Source of the DNA: Pelagihabitans sp947500445
Lineage (GTDB): Bacteria > Bacteroidota > Bacteroidia > Flavobacteriales > Flavobacteriaceae
Length of the DNA stretch: 64,000 nt
Reading direction: 5' to 3'
Assembly: GCF_050589625.1 (NCBI RefSeq)
Contig: NZ_JBNGOP010000006.1
Coordinates: forward strand, 124,001-188,000
The position numbers and the translations under genes are program-made. Shown piece after piece: positions 9,304 to 18,801 of this stretch (its first letter is position 1; the number at the start of each line of letters is the position of its first letter). A model generated the notes under the pieces. The model was not told the DNA's origin and ran no database searches. It was given only the letters and a program-made list of their open reading frames with translations.

Positions 9304-9482
9304 ATTATAAAAATGCTATCGAATGCTACCGGGCACCTACTGGGTTTTCAACGGATAGGTTACCCTTAAAGACACTATGGTCATGCAAAAGGTTGCACCA
9401 AGTCCAAATTTTTTATCCCTTGTATGCATTTTGGAACTGCAATGATAGGGGACACTCTTATCAACATTTGAGAAAAATCCAA
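9304..9482. other. Spacer upstream of the receptor gene
   Basis: Leader and promoter region for the receptor gene on the minus strand. It contains a half-copy of the dispersed repeat (ATACCATTTTA near 9280). No gene, tRNA or long repeat was recognised. Confidence 0.4.
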
Positions 9483-9516
9483 CAAAAAAGCGGCCATAAC
9501 ATGCACCGCTTTTTTG
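9483..9516 (-). terminator. Bidirectional terminator after the M61 peptidase gene
   Basis: CAAAAAAGCGG (9483-9493) and CCGCTTTTTTG (9506-9516) form an 11-bp perfect stem with a 12-nt loop. It carries T-runs on both strands, so it can stop transcription either way. It lies 72 nt beyond the peptidase stop codon. Confidence 0.85.
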
Positions 9517-9587
9517 TATCTGATCCGAAAAGGTCGTAAGGCCAGATCGGTATCACAACGACACCCTGAACCCCCTTTTTCGCCATT

Positions 9588-11453
9588 TTAGTTTTTCAAC
9601 CAAGCTTGACGCAGCTCTTGCTGCGCTTCGCTAGCCGTGGGCGTTGGAAGCAACGAAACCACGTTTACGGTAGGGGTCCCTACCGGACCGGTCAGCGTCA
9701 ATTCTTCCCCATCACGTTCGACCACCATTTCTATCTCGGTTTCGGGTGTCCAACCAAAACTCTGCCCGATTATCGGACGTATGGCATCAAGGTTTATCGG
9801 TGTACCGTTTATTTTTTTGATAACGTCGCCCCCTTGTGTTCCGAGCGTCTGTAAAAAGCTGTTCAATTCGATGCCTTTTCGGATGAAGATCGCGTTTTCG
9901 TTCTCTTGGTCAACATCGATAAAAGGAATATCCCCCTTCAAAAAATACCCCGACTGTTCTTGGTTTGTGCTTTTCTCCAAACCTACCTTTGCGAAAATCG
10001 CGTCATAATCGATAGGCGTATTCCCGATGACGTGCGTATCGAAAAAAGTACGTACTTCAGGAAAGGTCATCGCTACGATTTCATCAATCAGCACATCGTC
10101 TTTAAAAGGGGTCATGTCGCCATATTTACCGGAAAGTTCTTTCATAAGCCATAATACCCCTTTCTCCCCATTGCTCCATTCCCGCAACATAATGTCGAGT
10201 CCCATATTGATCAACGTGCCCTTTTCATATACATTGGCATAATTGTCCTTATAGGGGTCGTCCAAAATATTCTTGCTCATTTCGGTAAAGGACATGGCGT
10301 CGTCGTACGACTTCGAATTTGAAATTTTGGTCATGATCCTTTTATAAAATTCCGTTTCATCGATCAATCCCTGTTGTATTTGGAACAAGTTGGCAAAATA
10401 CTCGGTGGTGCCTTCGTACATCCAAAGGTGTTGCGACATTTTGGGGTCGTTAAAATCGAAATACTGGATTTCCTCGGAATGCACGCTCAGGGGTGTCACA
10501 ATATGGAAAAACTCGTGCGACACTACATCAATCATGGCCTGCTCCAATGCCTCTTTTTGCATTACTTCGGGGAGCACCACCACCGTAGAGGTATGGTGTT
10601 CCAAGGCACCGAAACCTCCGGCATCGTTTTCAAGGGTAGAGAGGTACAACAAAATGTTATATTCCTTTGTACTATTGATGTCGCCCAAAAAGGCTTTTTG
10701 CGCGGTCATCATCTTTTCCATAGATTCTTTTATACTTGCGGCCGTGTACGTTCCATTTGGCGAGTACACACTTAACGTCACCGTAATATCGTTTATCTGA
10801 AATGTTTCGATATTGGGTTCCGCATACATGATCGGACTATCGATCACCTCAAAGTACCGGCTGGCCAAAAACACCTGCTCGGAAGCTTTGGCATCGGCCA
10901 CCGCCTTTTCGCTGAGCGAAGTGGTGGCGACCAAGTTTTCGGGTCTTGTTATCTTTATTTCATAGGGTACTTCTTGCAGGTCATCAAAATAACCTACAAA
11001 CCCGTGGAGGTTCAGCATATAATTATTGCCCTTATCAATGTTTGTTCCGGAAGGGGAAAACACGGCATCTTTAACCTCTTTTTCAGTATCGTAAGTATCG
11101 TTTACCCAATAAGATACCTTATCCAATTTTTTGGCTTCAGTAATGGTCCAGGTATTATCGTCCTTTTTTGCGACGGACAGTTCTTTCCCGTCATAATCGA
11201 TGGCCTTGAAGCCCTCAATGTATTTTCCGTAGTTGTCCGAGCTATACGTGCCCGGCACTGTTTTGGGTATAAAAAAGGACACTTCGTCCTTTAAAAATGC
11301 TCCCGGATCGACACTGACCATCACTTTATCATCGGTCACGTTCACCAAGTCCAAGGTTGCGACTACGGGGGATTTACTGGCGGGAATCGCCGTTTTGCTC
11401 GCGGTACATCCCACCATTAAAATACAAAGGAATGCTTTACATACTTTTCTCAT
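9588..11453 (-). CDS. M61-family zinc metallopeptidase lipoprotein with PDZ domain
   Basis: 621 residues from the ATG at 11453, which begins a lipoprotein signal peptide (MRKVCKAFLCILMVGC); upstream in-frame starts would bury it. The M61 (glycyl aminopeptidase) catalytic motif HEFFH is at 313-317 and is followed by the YEGTTEYFANLF segment that supplies the third zinc ligand in this family. The C-terminal region (~480-600) is PDZ-like (LGTQGGDVIKKINGTPINLDAI). The N-terminus has the beta-sandwich typical of M61. It likely cleaves small or N-terminal-Gly peptides in the periplasm or on the outer membrane. Divergent from pyrH. Confidence 0.9.
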   Translation of the reverse strand: MRKVCKAFLCILMVGCTASKTAIPASKSPVVATLDLVNVTDDKVMVSVDPGAFLKDEVSFFIPKTVPGTYSSDNYGKYIEGFKAIDYDGKELSVAKKDDNTWTITEAKKLDKVSYWVNDTYDTEKEVKDAVFSPSGTNIDKGNNYMLNLHGFVGYFDDLQEVPYEIKITRPENLVATTSLSEKAVADAKASEQVFLASRYFEVIDSPIMYAEPNIETFQINDITVTLSVYSPNGTYTAASIKESMEKMMTAQKAFLGDINSTKEYNILLYLSTLENDAGGFGALEHHTSTVVVLPEVMQKEALEQAMIDVVSHEFFHIVTPLSVHSEEIQYFDFNDPKMSQHLWMYEGTTEYFANLFQIQQGLIDETEFYKRIMTKISNSKSYDDAMSFTEMSKNILDDPYKDNYANVYEKGTLINMGLDIMLREWSNGEKGVLWLMKELSGKYGDMTPFKDDVLIDEIVAMTFPEVRTFFDTHVIGNTPIDYDAIFAKVGLEKSTNQEQSGYFLKGDIPFIDVDQENENAIFIRKGIELNSFLQTLGTQGGDVIKKINGTPINLDAIRPIIGQSFGWTPETEIEMVVERDGEELTLTGPVGTPTVNVVSLLPTPTASEAQQELRQAWLKN

Positions 11454-11558
11454 GAGGCTAAAAATCAATTTAATAGGCCGCAAGATGGCTAAAATTAATC
11501 GTTTGAACACCATTATTTTACAATAAATTAAGAAAGAACGCACAAAAAAATCGCCCGT

Positions 11559-11587
11559 TTTGGCATAACTTTTTTTGATTATTTTTG
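11559..11587 (+). promoter_or_regulatory. Promoter of pyrH
   Basis: TTTG (11559-11562), 17 nt, TATTTTTG (11580-11587): a match to the Bacteroidota -33/-7 elements, 20 nt upstream of the pyrH ATG. Confidence 0.55.
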
Positions 11588-11606
11588 TTGGAATTAAAAA
11601 CGATAC

Positions 11607-12314
11607 ATGCACTATAAACGAATACTTCTTAAACTTAGCGGCGAAGCCCTAATGGGTGAAAAACAATATGGAATAGACTCCAATAGGCTTTCGGAGTATG
11701 CGGAGGAAATCCAACAGGTCGTCGAGAAGGGAATTGAAGTAGCCATCGTTATAGGTGGAGGAAACATCTTTCGCGGCCTTACCGGTGCCGCTACGGGCAT
11801 GGATCGCGTTCAAGGAGACCATATGGGCATGCTGGCCACCGTGATCAACGGACTGGCCTTGCAAAGTGCCCTGGAATTGAAAGGAATACAGACCCGTTTA
11901 CAATCGGCCATTAAAATAAACGAAGTTGCGGAACCATTTATACGACGCAGGGCCATGCGCCATTTGGAAAAAGGCAGGGTAGTTATATTCGGGGGCGGAA
12001 CGGGAAACCCCTATTTCACCACTGATTCGGCCGCCGTATTGCGGGCCATCGAAATAGAGGCCGATGTTATCTTAAAAGGAACCCGGGTCGACGGAATTTA
12101 TACCTCCGATCCCGAAAAAGACAAGACCGCCACAAAATTCGATTCCATTTCCTTTCAAGATGTGCTCAACAAGGGGTTGAAAGTAATGGATACCACCGCC
12201 TTTACCCTGAGCCAAGAAAACGACTTGCCGATCGTGGTGTTCGATATGAACAAAAAGGGAAACCTGCTCAAGATCGTAGACGGGCAGAACATCGGTACCG
12301 TTGTGAACACCTGA
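11607..12314 (+). CDS. pyrH: UMP kinase
   Basis: Phosphorylates UMP to UDP with ATP, the committed step to pyrimidine nucleotides; hexameric and cytosolic. 235 residues, the standard length. Motifs: KLSGEALMG at the N-terminus, IGGGNIFRG, and a nucleotide-binding FTTDSAAVLRAIEIEADVILKGT stretch (partly quoted). It is paired with frr 66 nt downstream, as in most bacteria. Confidence 0.97.
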   Translation: MHYKRILLKLSGEALMGEKQYGIDSNRLSEYAEEIQQVVEKGIEVAIVIGGGNIFRGLTGAATGMDRVQGDHMGMLATVINGLALQSALELKGIQTRLQSAIKINEVAEPFIRRRAMRHLEKGRVVIFGGGTGNPYFTTDSAAVLRAIEIEADVILKGTRVDGIYTSDPEKDKTATKFDSISFQDVLNKGLKVMDTTAFTLSQENDLPIVVFDMNKKGNLLKIVDGQNIGTVVNT

Positions 12315-12380
12315 TGTTCGCATCACCTAAAAGAAACAGCAGCAAGAACACACCAATACCTTTTAAAACACTTATGTAAA

Positions 12381-12938
12381 ATGAACGAAGAAATTGATTT
12401 TATACTTGATTCGACCAAGGAAGCAATGGATGCCGCAATCGTACATTTGGAAAAGGAATTCATGAAAATTCGTGCCGGCAAGGCTAGCCCGGCCATGTTG
12501 TCTTCCGTTCTGGTAGAATACTACGGATCGCAAACACCGCTATCACAGGTGGCCAATGTCAATACTCCGGACGGACGGACCATTACCGTACAGCCTTGGG
12601 AAAAAAGCATGTTGACCGAAATAGAAAAAGCGATAATGAACGCGAATCTCGGTTTTAACCCCATGAACAACGGTGAAACGATAATTATAAACGTGCCCCC
12701 TTTAACGGAAGAACGCAGGCGCGATCTGGCCAAACAGGCCAAGGCCGAGGCCGAGCATGCCAAAGTAGGGGTGCGCAACGCCCGTCAAGAAGCCAATAAG
12801 GAGGTTCGCAACCTCGAAGATGCTTCGGAAGACCTTAAAAAAAATACGGAAACCGACGTTCAGGCACTCACCGATACGTATAGCAAAAAAATAGACGATT
12901 TCTTGGTTGCCAAAGAGGCCGAGATCATGAAGGTATAA
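12381..12938 (+). CDS. frr: Ribosome recycling factor
   Basis: RRF separates the post-termination ribosome together with EF-G. 185 residues, normal length, with the diagnostic IRAGKASPAML, PWEKSMLTEIEKAI and LTEERRRDLAKQAK motifs. Second gene of the pyrH-frr unit. It ends near the palindrome GGTGTACACC (12952-12961); no canonical terminator is evident. Confidence 0.97.
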   Translation: MNEEIDFILDSTKEAMDAAIVHLEKEFMKIRAGKASPAMLSSVLVEYYGSQTPLSQVANVNTPDGRTITVQPWEKSMLTEIEKAIMNANLGFNPMNNGETIIINVPPLTEERRRDLAKQAKAEAEHAKVGVRNARQEANKEVRNLEDASEDLKKNTETDVQALTDTYSKKIDDFLVAKEAEIMKV

Positions 12939-13400
12939 GTTTGAGGAAACGGGTGTACACCGTCTTAAAAATCGGAAATCCCGTAGCATGCTTTACGACC
13001 AACATTTTATAATTCTCCCCATTCATTCCATTCCCGGACCGTATATTAGGGGAGGTTACACACCTAGTTTCGCTTGACTTCCGCCTTCCCGGCAGATTGT
13101 TTTCCCTGATTATAATGAGGCAACAGGTCTGTTGTGAAAACCTGCGGTATCGAGGATTGGCGTAGTCGGAATAACGGGATTTTTCTGGACAATAAGAACC
13201 CTAAAAAGTTGCTATCCCATCTTTCGCAAAACGCTGATGTGCCAATCGCTTTCCTCTAAATTTCCCCAAGGAAAATTGGCTTCGAACTTTTAGCATAAAT
13301 GACCGAAACGAACAGTTTCTCATTGCTTCTGGGACACCGCTCGTTTTGAACACACCACTTCATGCGACAAAGCACTACGGATACCGCTCACGCTCTCTTA
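12939..13400. other. Gene-poor spacer
   Basis: 462 nt with no credible gene on either strand. A 41-codon minus-strand frame (around 13180-13320) lacks any recognisable motif. The 10-bp palindrome at 12952-12961 is the only obvious structure. It may be remnant sequence. Confidence 0.35.
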
Positions 13401-15755
13401 TTAAGGAACAATCACTTTTTGGATTTTCGAACGGCCGGTATCTACATCTGTCATCTGCACAATGTAAATTCCGCTGTTCAAGGATTTTAGATTTAGCTTG
13501 TGCTCTCCCTGCAGTGAACGAGCCATAAAAACTTGCCTGCCCGAAAAATCGAATATGACAACACGATAGCTATCCGGACCCAAAAGATGCAATTGTTTTG
13601 AACGTAACGGGTTATGCAATACCGAAAAGACCTTGGAATCCACTGAAACCATTTCTTCGGTCAAACCTGCCATTAATCGTGCACTTGAACTACAAGTTCC
13701 GGACCCAAAATCAAAGTACCCACCACCTACGAGCCTTTCGCCAGACCCATTTCCTGACCGGGTAGCTTTCACTTCCGTATTGAGGGTATTCCCCCCTAAA
13801 ACAATTTTGTCGACCGAAAGCGCTTCTTGAGATTTAGCATTAACAAATCTGACTTTGATATTGTTCAAGTCGATGTTTGGATTTACTTCAAATGAAAAAT
13901 TATTCCAGGAGGTACCAATACCTGTCCAGCGTTTGACCCAATCATAATTGATTGCCAAAACCATCTCTTCGCTTCCCACACTTCCCTTGGCCCTAATGGT
14001 AATCTTACAGCTATTGGGGTTGTTTTGAACGGATATATTGTTCTTCGTCTTGGCGTCGTATCGATCTTTCGACCATCCTTCATTGGGTTTTACCAAATAG
14101 GAAAACAAGTAATAGCCATTTTGAGGGCTGGCATTGGAGGGAACATTTATAGTAAACGTATGACTCCCGGATCCTTTGGTCAAGCGTACCTTTTGAGTGT
14201 CATAAACGGTACTCCCTTTTTTGAAACTGAGGTGCAGATCTCGATTGGCAGACGTTTGGTAGCCAATGGTAACGGCAAAACTGGTGCCGGCGCGAACCGA
14301 ACTGGCCGCGCTGATACGATCAATGCGATCATTGTCGGTACTTTTGGGCAGCACATCCCTGTTCTGTTTTTCAATATTGTCCTTGGCTCCCCTCCAATCC
14401 CCGTTTCGATCGGTAATGTATGTTTGAAATTGATATGCGTTATCGGCCACCGGCACATTGTTGGGTATGGTCAATTTTACCCATAAGGTACCGCTTCCCT
14501 TAACTACTTTGCGCACTGCACCCGTATAATATTTGTAATCGCCACTATCTTTTTGAAAGGTTACTATAACATCCCTGTCCCCTGATGCGCTATAATCTAT
14601 CCGCACGGAAACCTCTTGTCCTTGACGCACCTGATTTGGGGCGGATACGGCAATAATATCATCATCAAATGTATTTTGACCATTGGGATACCAATCTTGT
14701 TTTTTATTGGGATTGCCACCCGGGTTTTGCGTTATGGCCAGCCCCCTATAATTGGTATTTTTACCAACGTTTGAAATGGTATTATTGTGCACGTACACTG
14801 GGAGAAAGGCTTCGCCCCAGTTGTTCAACTGCAGTCCATAAACATTCTGATTCCTATTTATCGAAGTAGTTTTTACGTCCCGTACCGAGTTGTTCTTGAT
14901 GTTATTGCCCAACCCAGCGCTGTAAATTCCTGAAATTCTATTATTTGCACCTGCCCTCACCTTATAAATAGTATTGTTTTCCACCCAATTCTCGCGGCGT
15001 TTATTTTTTTGATAGATATTTCCGTTATAGACCGCGTAATGACCAAGCGATACGGCAGCCTCGTTTGTTTGTCCAAAATTGGGATCGCCCAGTGTAATAT
15101 CGTGCACTGTATTGTTTCGTATGGTATTCGCAAATGCCCCACCTTTCACGTCTATTCCTTCTGCGGCACCGCAACGGTATATCTCACAGCCTTCTATCCA
15201 AACATTTTTCGTCAGATCGGGCCAATTGGCATTCGTATGGCTCCCTCCTCGCCCAATATAAATCCCTTCCCCATAACGCCGATTACCGGGTCCGTTGGAA
15301 CCGGTATCATGAATCTTGGTTTTAAGTATATCGACATAACTAGATCCTAATGCCACTTTTATGCCGGCCTGCCCGGATTGCGAGACCTCGCAATTACGAA
15401 CTATAACGTGTTCGCTTCGCTCGATCAAGACCCCTTCATATCGTGATTTTCTAAAATGGATTCCCTCAAAAACCACGTACTTGCTGTTGGTCAGGTAGAG
15501 CGCTCGGTTCGCATTGGTGCCATCCACAACCACGTTGGCCCCAGGTTTCGCCTTAATGACCAATGGTCTTGTCTCAGAAAACAGAAGACCATTCAATTCC
15601 AAAGGGCTATATGTGCCAGATTCGACCAGTATCACGTCTCCACCGGAAGCACTCTTAATTGTCGACTCCAAATTTTGGCCCGGTGTTACCGTTTGCCCAT
15701 ATATCGATGGGAGCATCAAGTAAAATATGGCGATGGTAGGTAAAATATATTTCAT
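13401..15755 (-). CDS. Secreted beta-helix protein with carbohydrate-binding module and T9SS tail
   Basis: 784 residues. Signal peptide (MKYILPTIAIFYLMLPSIYGQ), then a right-handed parallel beta-helix to ~residue 350 (SEHVIVRNCEVSQSGQAGIKV; Asn-rich turns), as in family-6-type polysaccharide lyases and other PbH1 proteins. Two repeated beta-sandwich domains follow (~365-470, ~475-580; each opens with I..ISA or IIAVSAP and has a W-containing end). A module of ~100 residues beginning CKITIRAKGS, with VDKIVLGG, looks like the calcium-dependent CBM60-type xylan-binding fold. The last ~75 residues (SVLHNPLRSK...GIYIVQM...KVIVP) are a type-A T9SS sorting domain. It is probably a cell-surface glycan-binding or lyase-like protein; catalytic residues could not be assigned. 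Confidence 0.85.
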   Translation of the reverse strand: MKYILPTIAIFYLMLPSIYGQTVTPGQNLESTIKSASGGDVILVESGTYSPLELNGLLFSETRPLVIKAKPGANVVVDGTNANRALYLTNSKYVVFEGIHFRKSRYEGVLIERSEHVIVRNCEVSQSGQAGIKVALGSSYVDILKTKIHDTGSNGPGNRRYGEGIYIGRGGSHTNANWPDLTKNVWIEGCEIYRCGAAEGIDVKGGAFANTIRNNTVHDITLGDPNFGQTNEAAVSLGHYAVYNGNIYQKNKRRENWVENNTIYKVRAGANNRISGIYSAGLGNNIKNNSVRDVKTTSINRNQNVYGLQLNNWGEAFLPVYVHNNTISNVGKNTNYRGLAITQNPGGNPNKKQDWYPNGQNTFDDDIIAVSAPNQVRQGQEVSVRIDYSASGDRDVIVTFQKDSGDYKYYTGAVRKVVKGSGTLWVKLTIPNNVPVADNAYQFQTYITDRNGDWRGAKDNIEKQNRDVLPKSTDNDRIDRISAASSVRAGTSFAVTIGYQTSANRDLHLSFKKGSTVYDTQKVRLTKGSGSHTFTINVPSNASPQNGYYLFSYLVKPNEGWSKDRYDAKTKNNISVQNNPNSCKITIRAKGSVGSEEMVLAINYDWVKRWTGIGTSWNNFSFEVNPNIDLNNIKVRFVNAKSQEALSVDKIVLGGNTLNTEVKATRSGNGSGERLVGGGYFDFGSGTCSSSARLMAGLTEEMVSVDSKVFSVLHNPLRSKQLHLLGPDSYRVVIFDFSGRQVFMARSLQGEHKLNLKSLNSGIYIVQMTDVDTGRSKIQKVIVP

Positions 15756-16311
15756 AGTATCATTCTTTTGATTAACATAGGTTTCAGTACTTTTTTAGTT
15801 TGTTTGAATGTATTACGCCACAGACTTTTTTGGGAACGACAGCTTAGACCACCGAACTTTGAGCAAATTATTTCGTCCTAACAAGGCCTAAAATCTGGAA
15901 TGTCCGTTTTGAAAGATATCAAATCGAAAGGCTTTTACCATGCCGGACATATCAGGCCAGTACAGTCAAATCGCCCTGTTTTAAGGCTTGGACCCGTGAG
16001 ATTAGAACTCTCGTAAACGCCGATGGACATATTATTTTCACGGTAAATGATTCGTGAGCCATTACGCTTTTGGTCGTGGGATCGATCTGATGACAAAACC
16101 ATGATAACAGGACCCGGTAACTTTAGAATTAAAGCGTTTGAAATCGACTTAAAAACGCATTTATTTATGAGTTCCCCTTAGGAACACAACCCATCATTTT
16201 CTACCTTTGCCGCATTTTGAAAGTAATGAAGCGGAACGCGGTGAAGCGATACTATCACCCGTCTCTTTTCAACAGCTATCCAAATAGTTGTAATCAGGAA
16301 GTCACGTTAAC
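15756..16311. other. 556-nt divergent promoter region
   Basis: Lies between the beta-helix gene (leftward) and the MMPL gene (rightward). A -7-like TACCTTTG is at 16202-16209, without a good -33 partner. No protein-coding frame or RNA gene was recognised. Confidence 0.4.
16202..16209 (+). promoter_or_regulatory. Candidate -7 element for the MMPL gene
   Basis: TACCTTTG fits TAnnTTTG. The position 19 nt upstream reads TTAG rather than TTTG, so the promoter is only half supported. It would give a leader of about 95 nt. Confidence 0.4.
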
Positions 16312-18714
16312 ATGGTAGCGAAAATCACAAAAGGCTTTTGGGCAAAAACGGCAAGGATCATCCTTCGCAACAGAATACTGATCTTGTTATTGGTCATTGC
16401 ATTTACGGTATTTCTTGGTTTTCAATGGGAGAACATGCGCTTTTCCAACTCCCAGGCAAACCTATTGCCCGATGACCACCCCATAAACGTCGAATACCAA
16501 TCGTTTTTAAAACAATTTGGCGAAGAAGGGAACGCCATCGTTTTTGGCATCCGGGACAGCGCTTTGTTCACCCCTGATAATTTCAACCGTTGGAACAAGT
16601 TCAGCAAACAGTTATTGGCCTTCCCGGAAATCGATTTTGTCATTTCGACCGACAATTTAAAGGAACTGGTCAAGGACCAGGAACGGCAGGAGTTTGTACT
16701 ACGCCCTTTGATCACCTCCGCGGTTCGGACCAAAAGCGAGGTGGACAGCATCAAAAACCATTTGTTCAACGAGCTTCCATTCTATGATAACCTACTGTTC
16801 AACAAGGAAAGCGGAACCATTCGTACCGTTGCCAATTTGGACAAGGATATTGTAAACACTTCGGTACGGAAAGATTTTATCCTTAAGGAACTCCAGAACG
16901 CCGTACTACGTTTTGAAGAGGAAACGGGCATGGAGGTGCATGTTTCGGGCATGCCGTACATCCGGACGATGAATTCACAGAACATTATCGACGAGATCGG
17001 AACGTTCATTCTGGCCGCCCTTGGCGTTACCTCCTTGATTTTTTTCTTCTTTTTCAGGAGTTTCAGGGCCACCTTTATCTCCATGTGCGTGGTCATCGTA
17101 GGAGTGATGTGGGCCTTTGGTATTTTAGGCCTATTGCAATATGAGATTACGGTATTGACGGCCTTGATCCCACCTTTGATTATCGTAATCGGGATTCCAA
17201 ACTGTATCTTTTTGATCAACAAATACCAACAGGAGGTTAAAAAACATGGCAATCAGGCGCTATCCCTGCAACGGGTGATCACCAAAATCGGGAACGCCAC
17301 GCTAATGACCAATGTCACCACGGCTTCCGGGTTCGCCACTTTTATCATTACCGATAGCAAATTGCTAAAGGAATTCGGTATCGTCGCTTCCATTAATATC
17401 ATCGGAATATTTGTGCTTTCGTTGCTGATCATACCCATCGTTTATAGTTTTATGTCGCTGCCGAAGACCAAACACCTAAAACATTTGAACAAACGGTGGA
17501 TCGACACCTTTGTCAACTGGATGGAACGTATTGTTCGGGAAAGACGTATTTCCGTATATGTGGTCTCCCTGATCTTATTGATCACCAGTATCATCGGAAT
17601 TTATCAGATCCGCATTTCGGGGAGTATCATCGAGGACATGCCCAAAAAGGCCGCTTTTTTTAAGGACATCCGTTTTTTCGAAAAAGAATTCGACGGCATC
17701 ATGCCCGTAGAGATCGTGGTCGACACCAAAAAACCAAAGGGTGTACTGCGCTCCGCCAACTTAAAACGAATGGATCGGCTGGGTACCGTAATCGAAGAGA
17801 TCCCGGAACTTTCCAAACCCGTTTCCGTGGTGAACTTGGTAAAATATTCCAAGCAGGCCTTTTACAACGGCATTCCCAAATACTACCAATTGCCCACTTC
17901 CCAGGAGAATACCTTTATTATGGATGTCGCCCGTAAATCTTCCGAGAATGGCAACATGCTGCAATCGTTTGTCGACAGTACCGGCCAAACCGCGCGCATT
18001 ACCACGTTTATGCGCGATGTGGAAACGGAACGTATGGAGGCCATAGAGGCCGAACTCAAAGATAATATCCAAAAAATCTTTCCATCGGAACGCTATCGGG
18101 TGTACATGACCGGGGGCGCCCTGATCTTTTTAAAGGGAACCAAGTATTTGGTAAAGAACTTGATTTTGTCGTTGGCATTGGCCATCGGCCTTATCGCCCT
18201 TTTTATGGCTTATTTGTTCCGCTCGTTCCGAATGATCATCATTTCCCTGATTCCCAATTTGCTGCCATTGGTGGTTACCGCAGGGGTCATGGGTTTTGCC
18301 GGGGTTCCCATAAAACCCTCCACCATTTTGGTATTCAGTATCGCCTTTGGTATATCGGTGGACGACACCATTCATTTTTTGGCAAAATACCGTCAAGAGC
18401 TTACCGCGAACAAATGGCGTATCAAAACTTCGGTATATGCCGCGTTGCGGGAGACCGGTGTGAGCATGTTCTATACATCGATAGTGCTCTTTTTTGGTTT
18501 TTCGGTATTTATCATATCCAATTTTGGTGGTACGGTAGCCTTAGGGGCATTGGTATCGGCAACACTGCTGTTTGCCATGTTGGCCAATCTTATTCTGCTT
18601 CCTTCCCTCCTGCTTTCGTTGGAACGCAACATCGCCAACAAGGAAACCTTGAAAAAGCCCCAGATCGATATTCTACCCAAAGAGGAAATACGCCAAAATT
18701 CCGAAGACCGGTAA
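16312..18714 (+). CDS. MMPL/RND-family transporter
   Basis: 800 residues with the two-fold RND plan: a TM segment near residues 20-38 (ILILLLVIAFTVFLGF), a large extracytoplasmic loop, five clustered TMs (~230-380), then a repeat of the pattern with TM7 near 415 and TMs at ~620-780. The second half has the ISVDDTIHFLAKYRQE motif, characteristic of MMPL/HAE3-type exporters. It lacks neighbouring membrane-fusion or TolC genes, which fits HAE3/hopanoid-type or lipid exporters rather than tripartite drug pumps. Cargo unknown. Confidence 0.88.
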   Translation: MVAKITKGFWAKTARIILRNRILILLLVIAFTVFLGFQWENMRFSNSQANLLPDDHPINVEYQSFLKQFGEEGNAIVFGIRDSALFTPDNFNRWNKFSKQLLAFPEIDFVISTDNLKELVKDQERQEFVLRPLITSAVRTKSEVDSIKNHLFNELPFYDNLLFNKESGTIRTVANLDKDIVNTSVRKDFILKELQNAVLRFEEETGMEVHVSGMPYIRTMNSQNIIDEIGTFILAALGVTSLIFFFFFRSFRATFISMCVVIVGVMWAFGILGLLQYEITVLTALIPPLIIVIGIPNCIFLINKYQQEVKKHGNQALSLQRVITKIGNATLMTNVTTASGFATFIITDSKLLKEFGIVASINIIGIFVLSLLIIPIVYSFMSLPKTKHLKHLNKRWIDTFVNWMERIVRERRISVYVVSLILLITSIIGIYQIRISGSIIEDMPKKAAFFKDIRFFEKEFDGIMPVEIVVDTKKPKGVLRSANLKRMDRLGTVIEEIPELSKPVSVVNLVKYSKQAFYNGIPKYYQLPTSQENTFIMDVARKSSENGNMLQSFVDSTGQTARITTFMRDVETERMEAIEAELKDNIQKIFPSERYRVYMTGGALIFLKGTKYLVKNLILSLALAIGLIALFMAYLFRSFRMIIISLIPNLLPLVVTAGVMGFAGVPIKPSTILVFSIAFGISVDDTIHFLAKYRQELTANKWRIKTSVYAALRETGVSMFYTSIVLFFGFSVFIISNFGGTVALGALVSATLLFAMLANLILLPSLLLSLERNIANKETLKKPQIDILPKEEIRQNSEDR

Positions 18715-18767
18715 TACGGATTATACTAAAATTATCAAGATACAAATCATAAATAGGTGCAATGATC

Positions 18768-18775
18768 TATCTTTG
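18768..18775 (+). promoter_or_regulatory. -7 element of asnS
   Basis: TATCTTTG fits TAnnTTTG. It predicts a transcript starting near 18782, which favours the ATG at 18802 over the TTG at 18787 as the asnS start. No -33 match. Confidence 0.45.
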
Positions 18776-18801
18776 CCCTTTTAATTTTGAAGCCATTTAT
18801 C

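Noticed and set aside
12952..12961. GGTGTACACC as a regulatory palindrome
   Set aside because: It sits after frr with no divergent gene, and a 10-bp palindrome in isolation is not enough evidence.
15990..16060. tRNA-like T-arm on the minus strand (GAGAGTTCTAATCTC)
   Set aside because: A matching acceptor stem, D-arm and anticodon arm could not be found. One T-stem pair is mismatched.
18787..18801. TTG codon as start of asnS
   Set aside because: It would place the start 5 nt after the predicted transcript start and add residues that do not resemble AsnRS.
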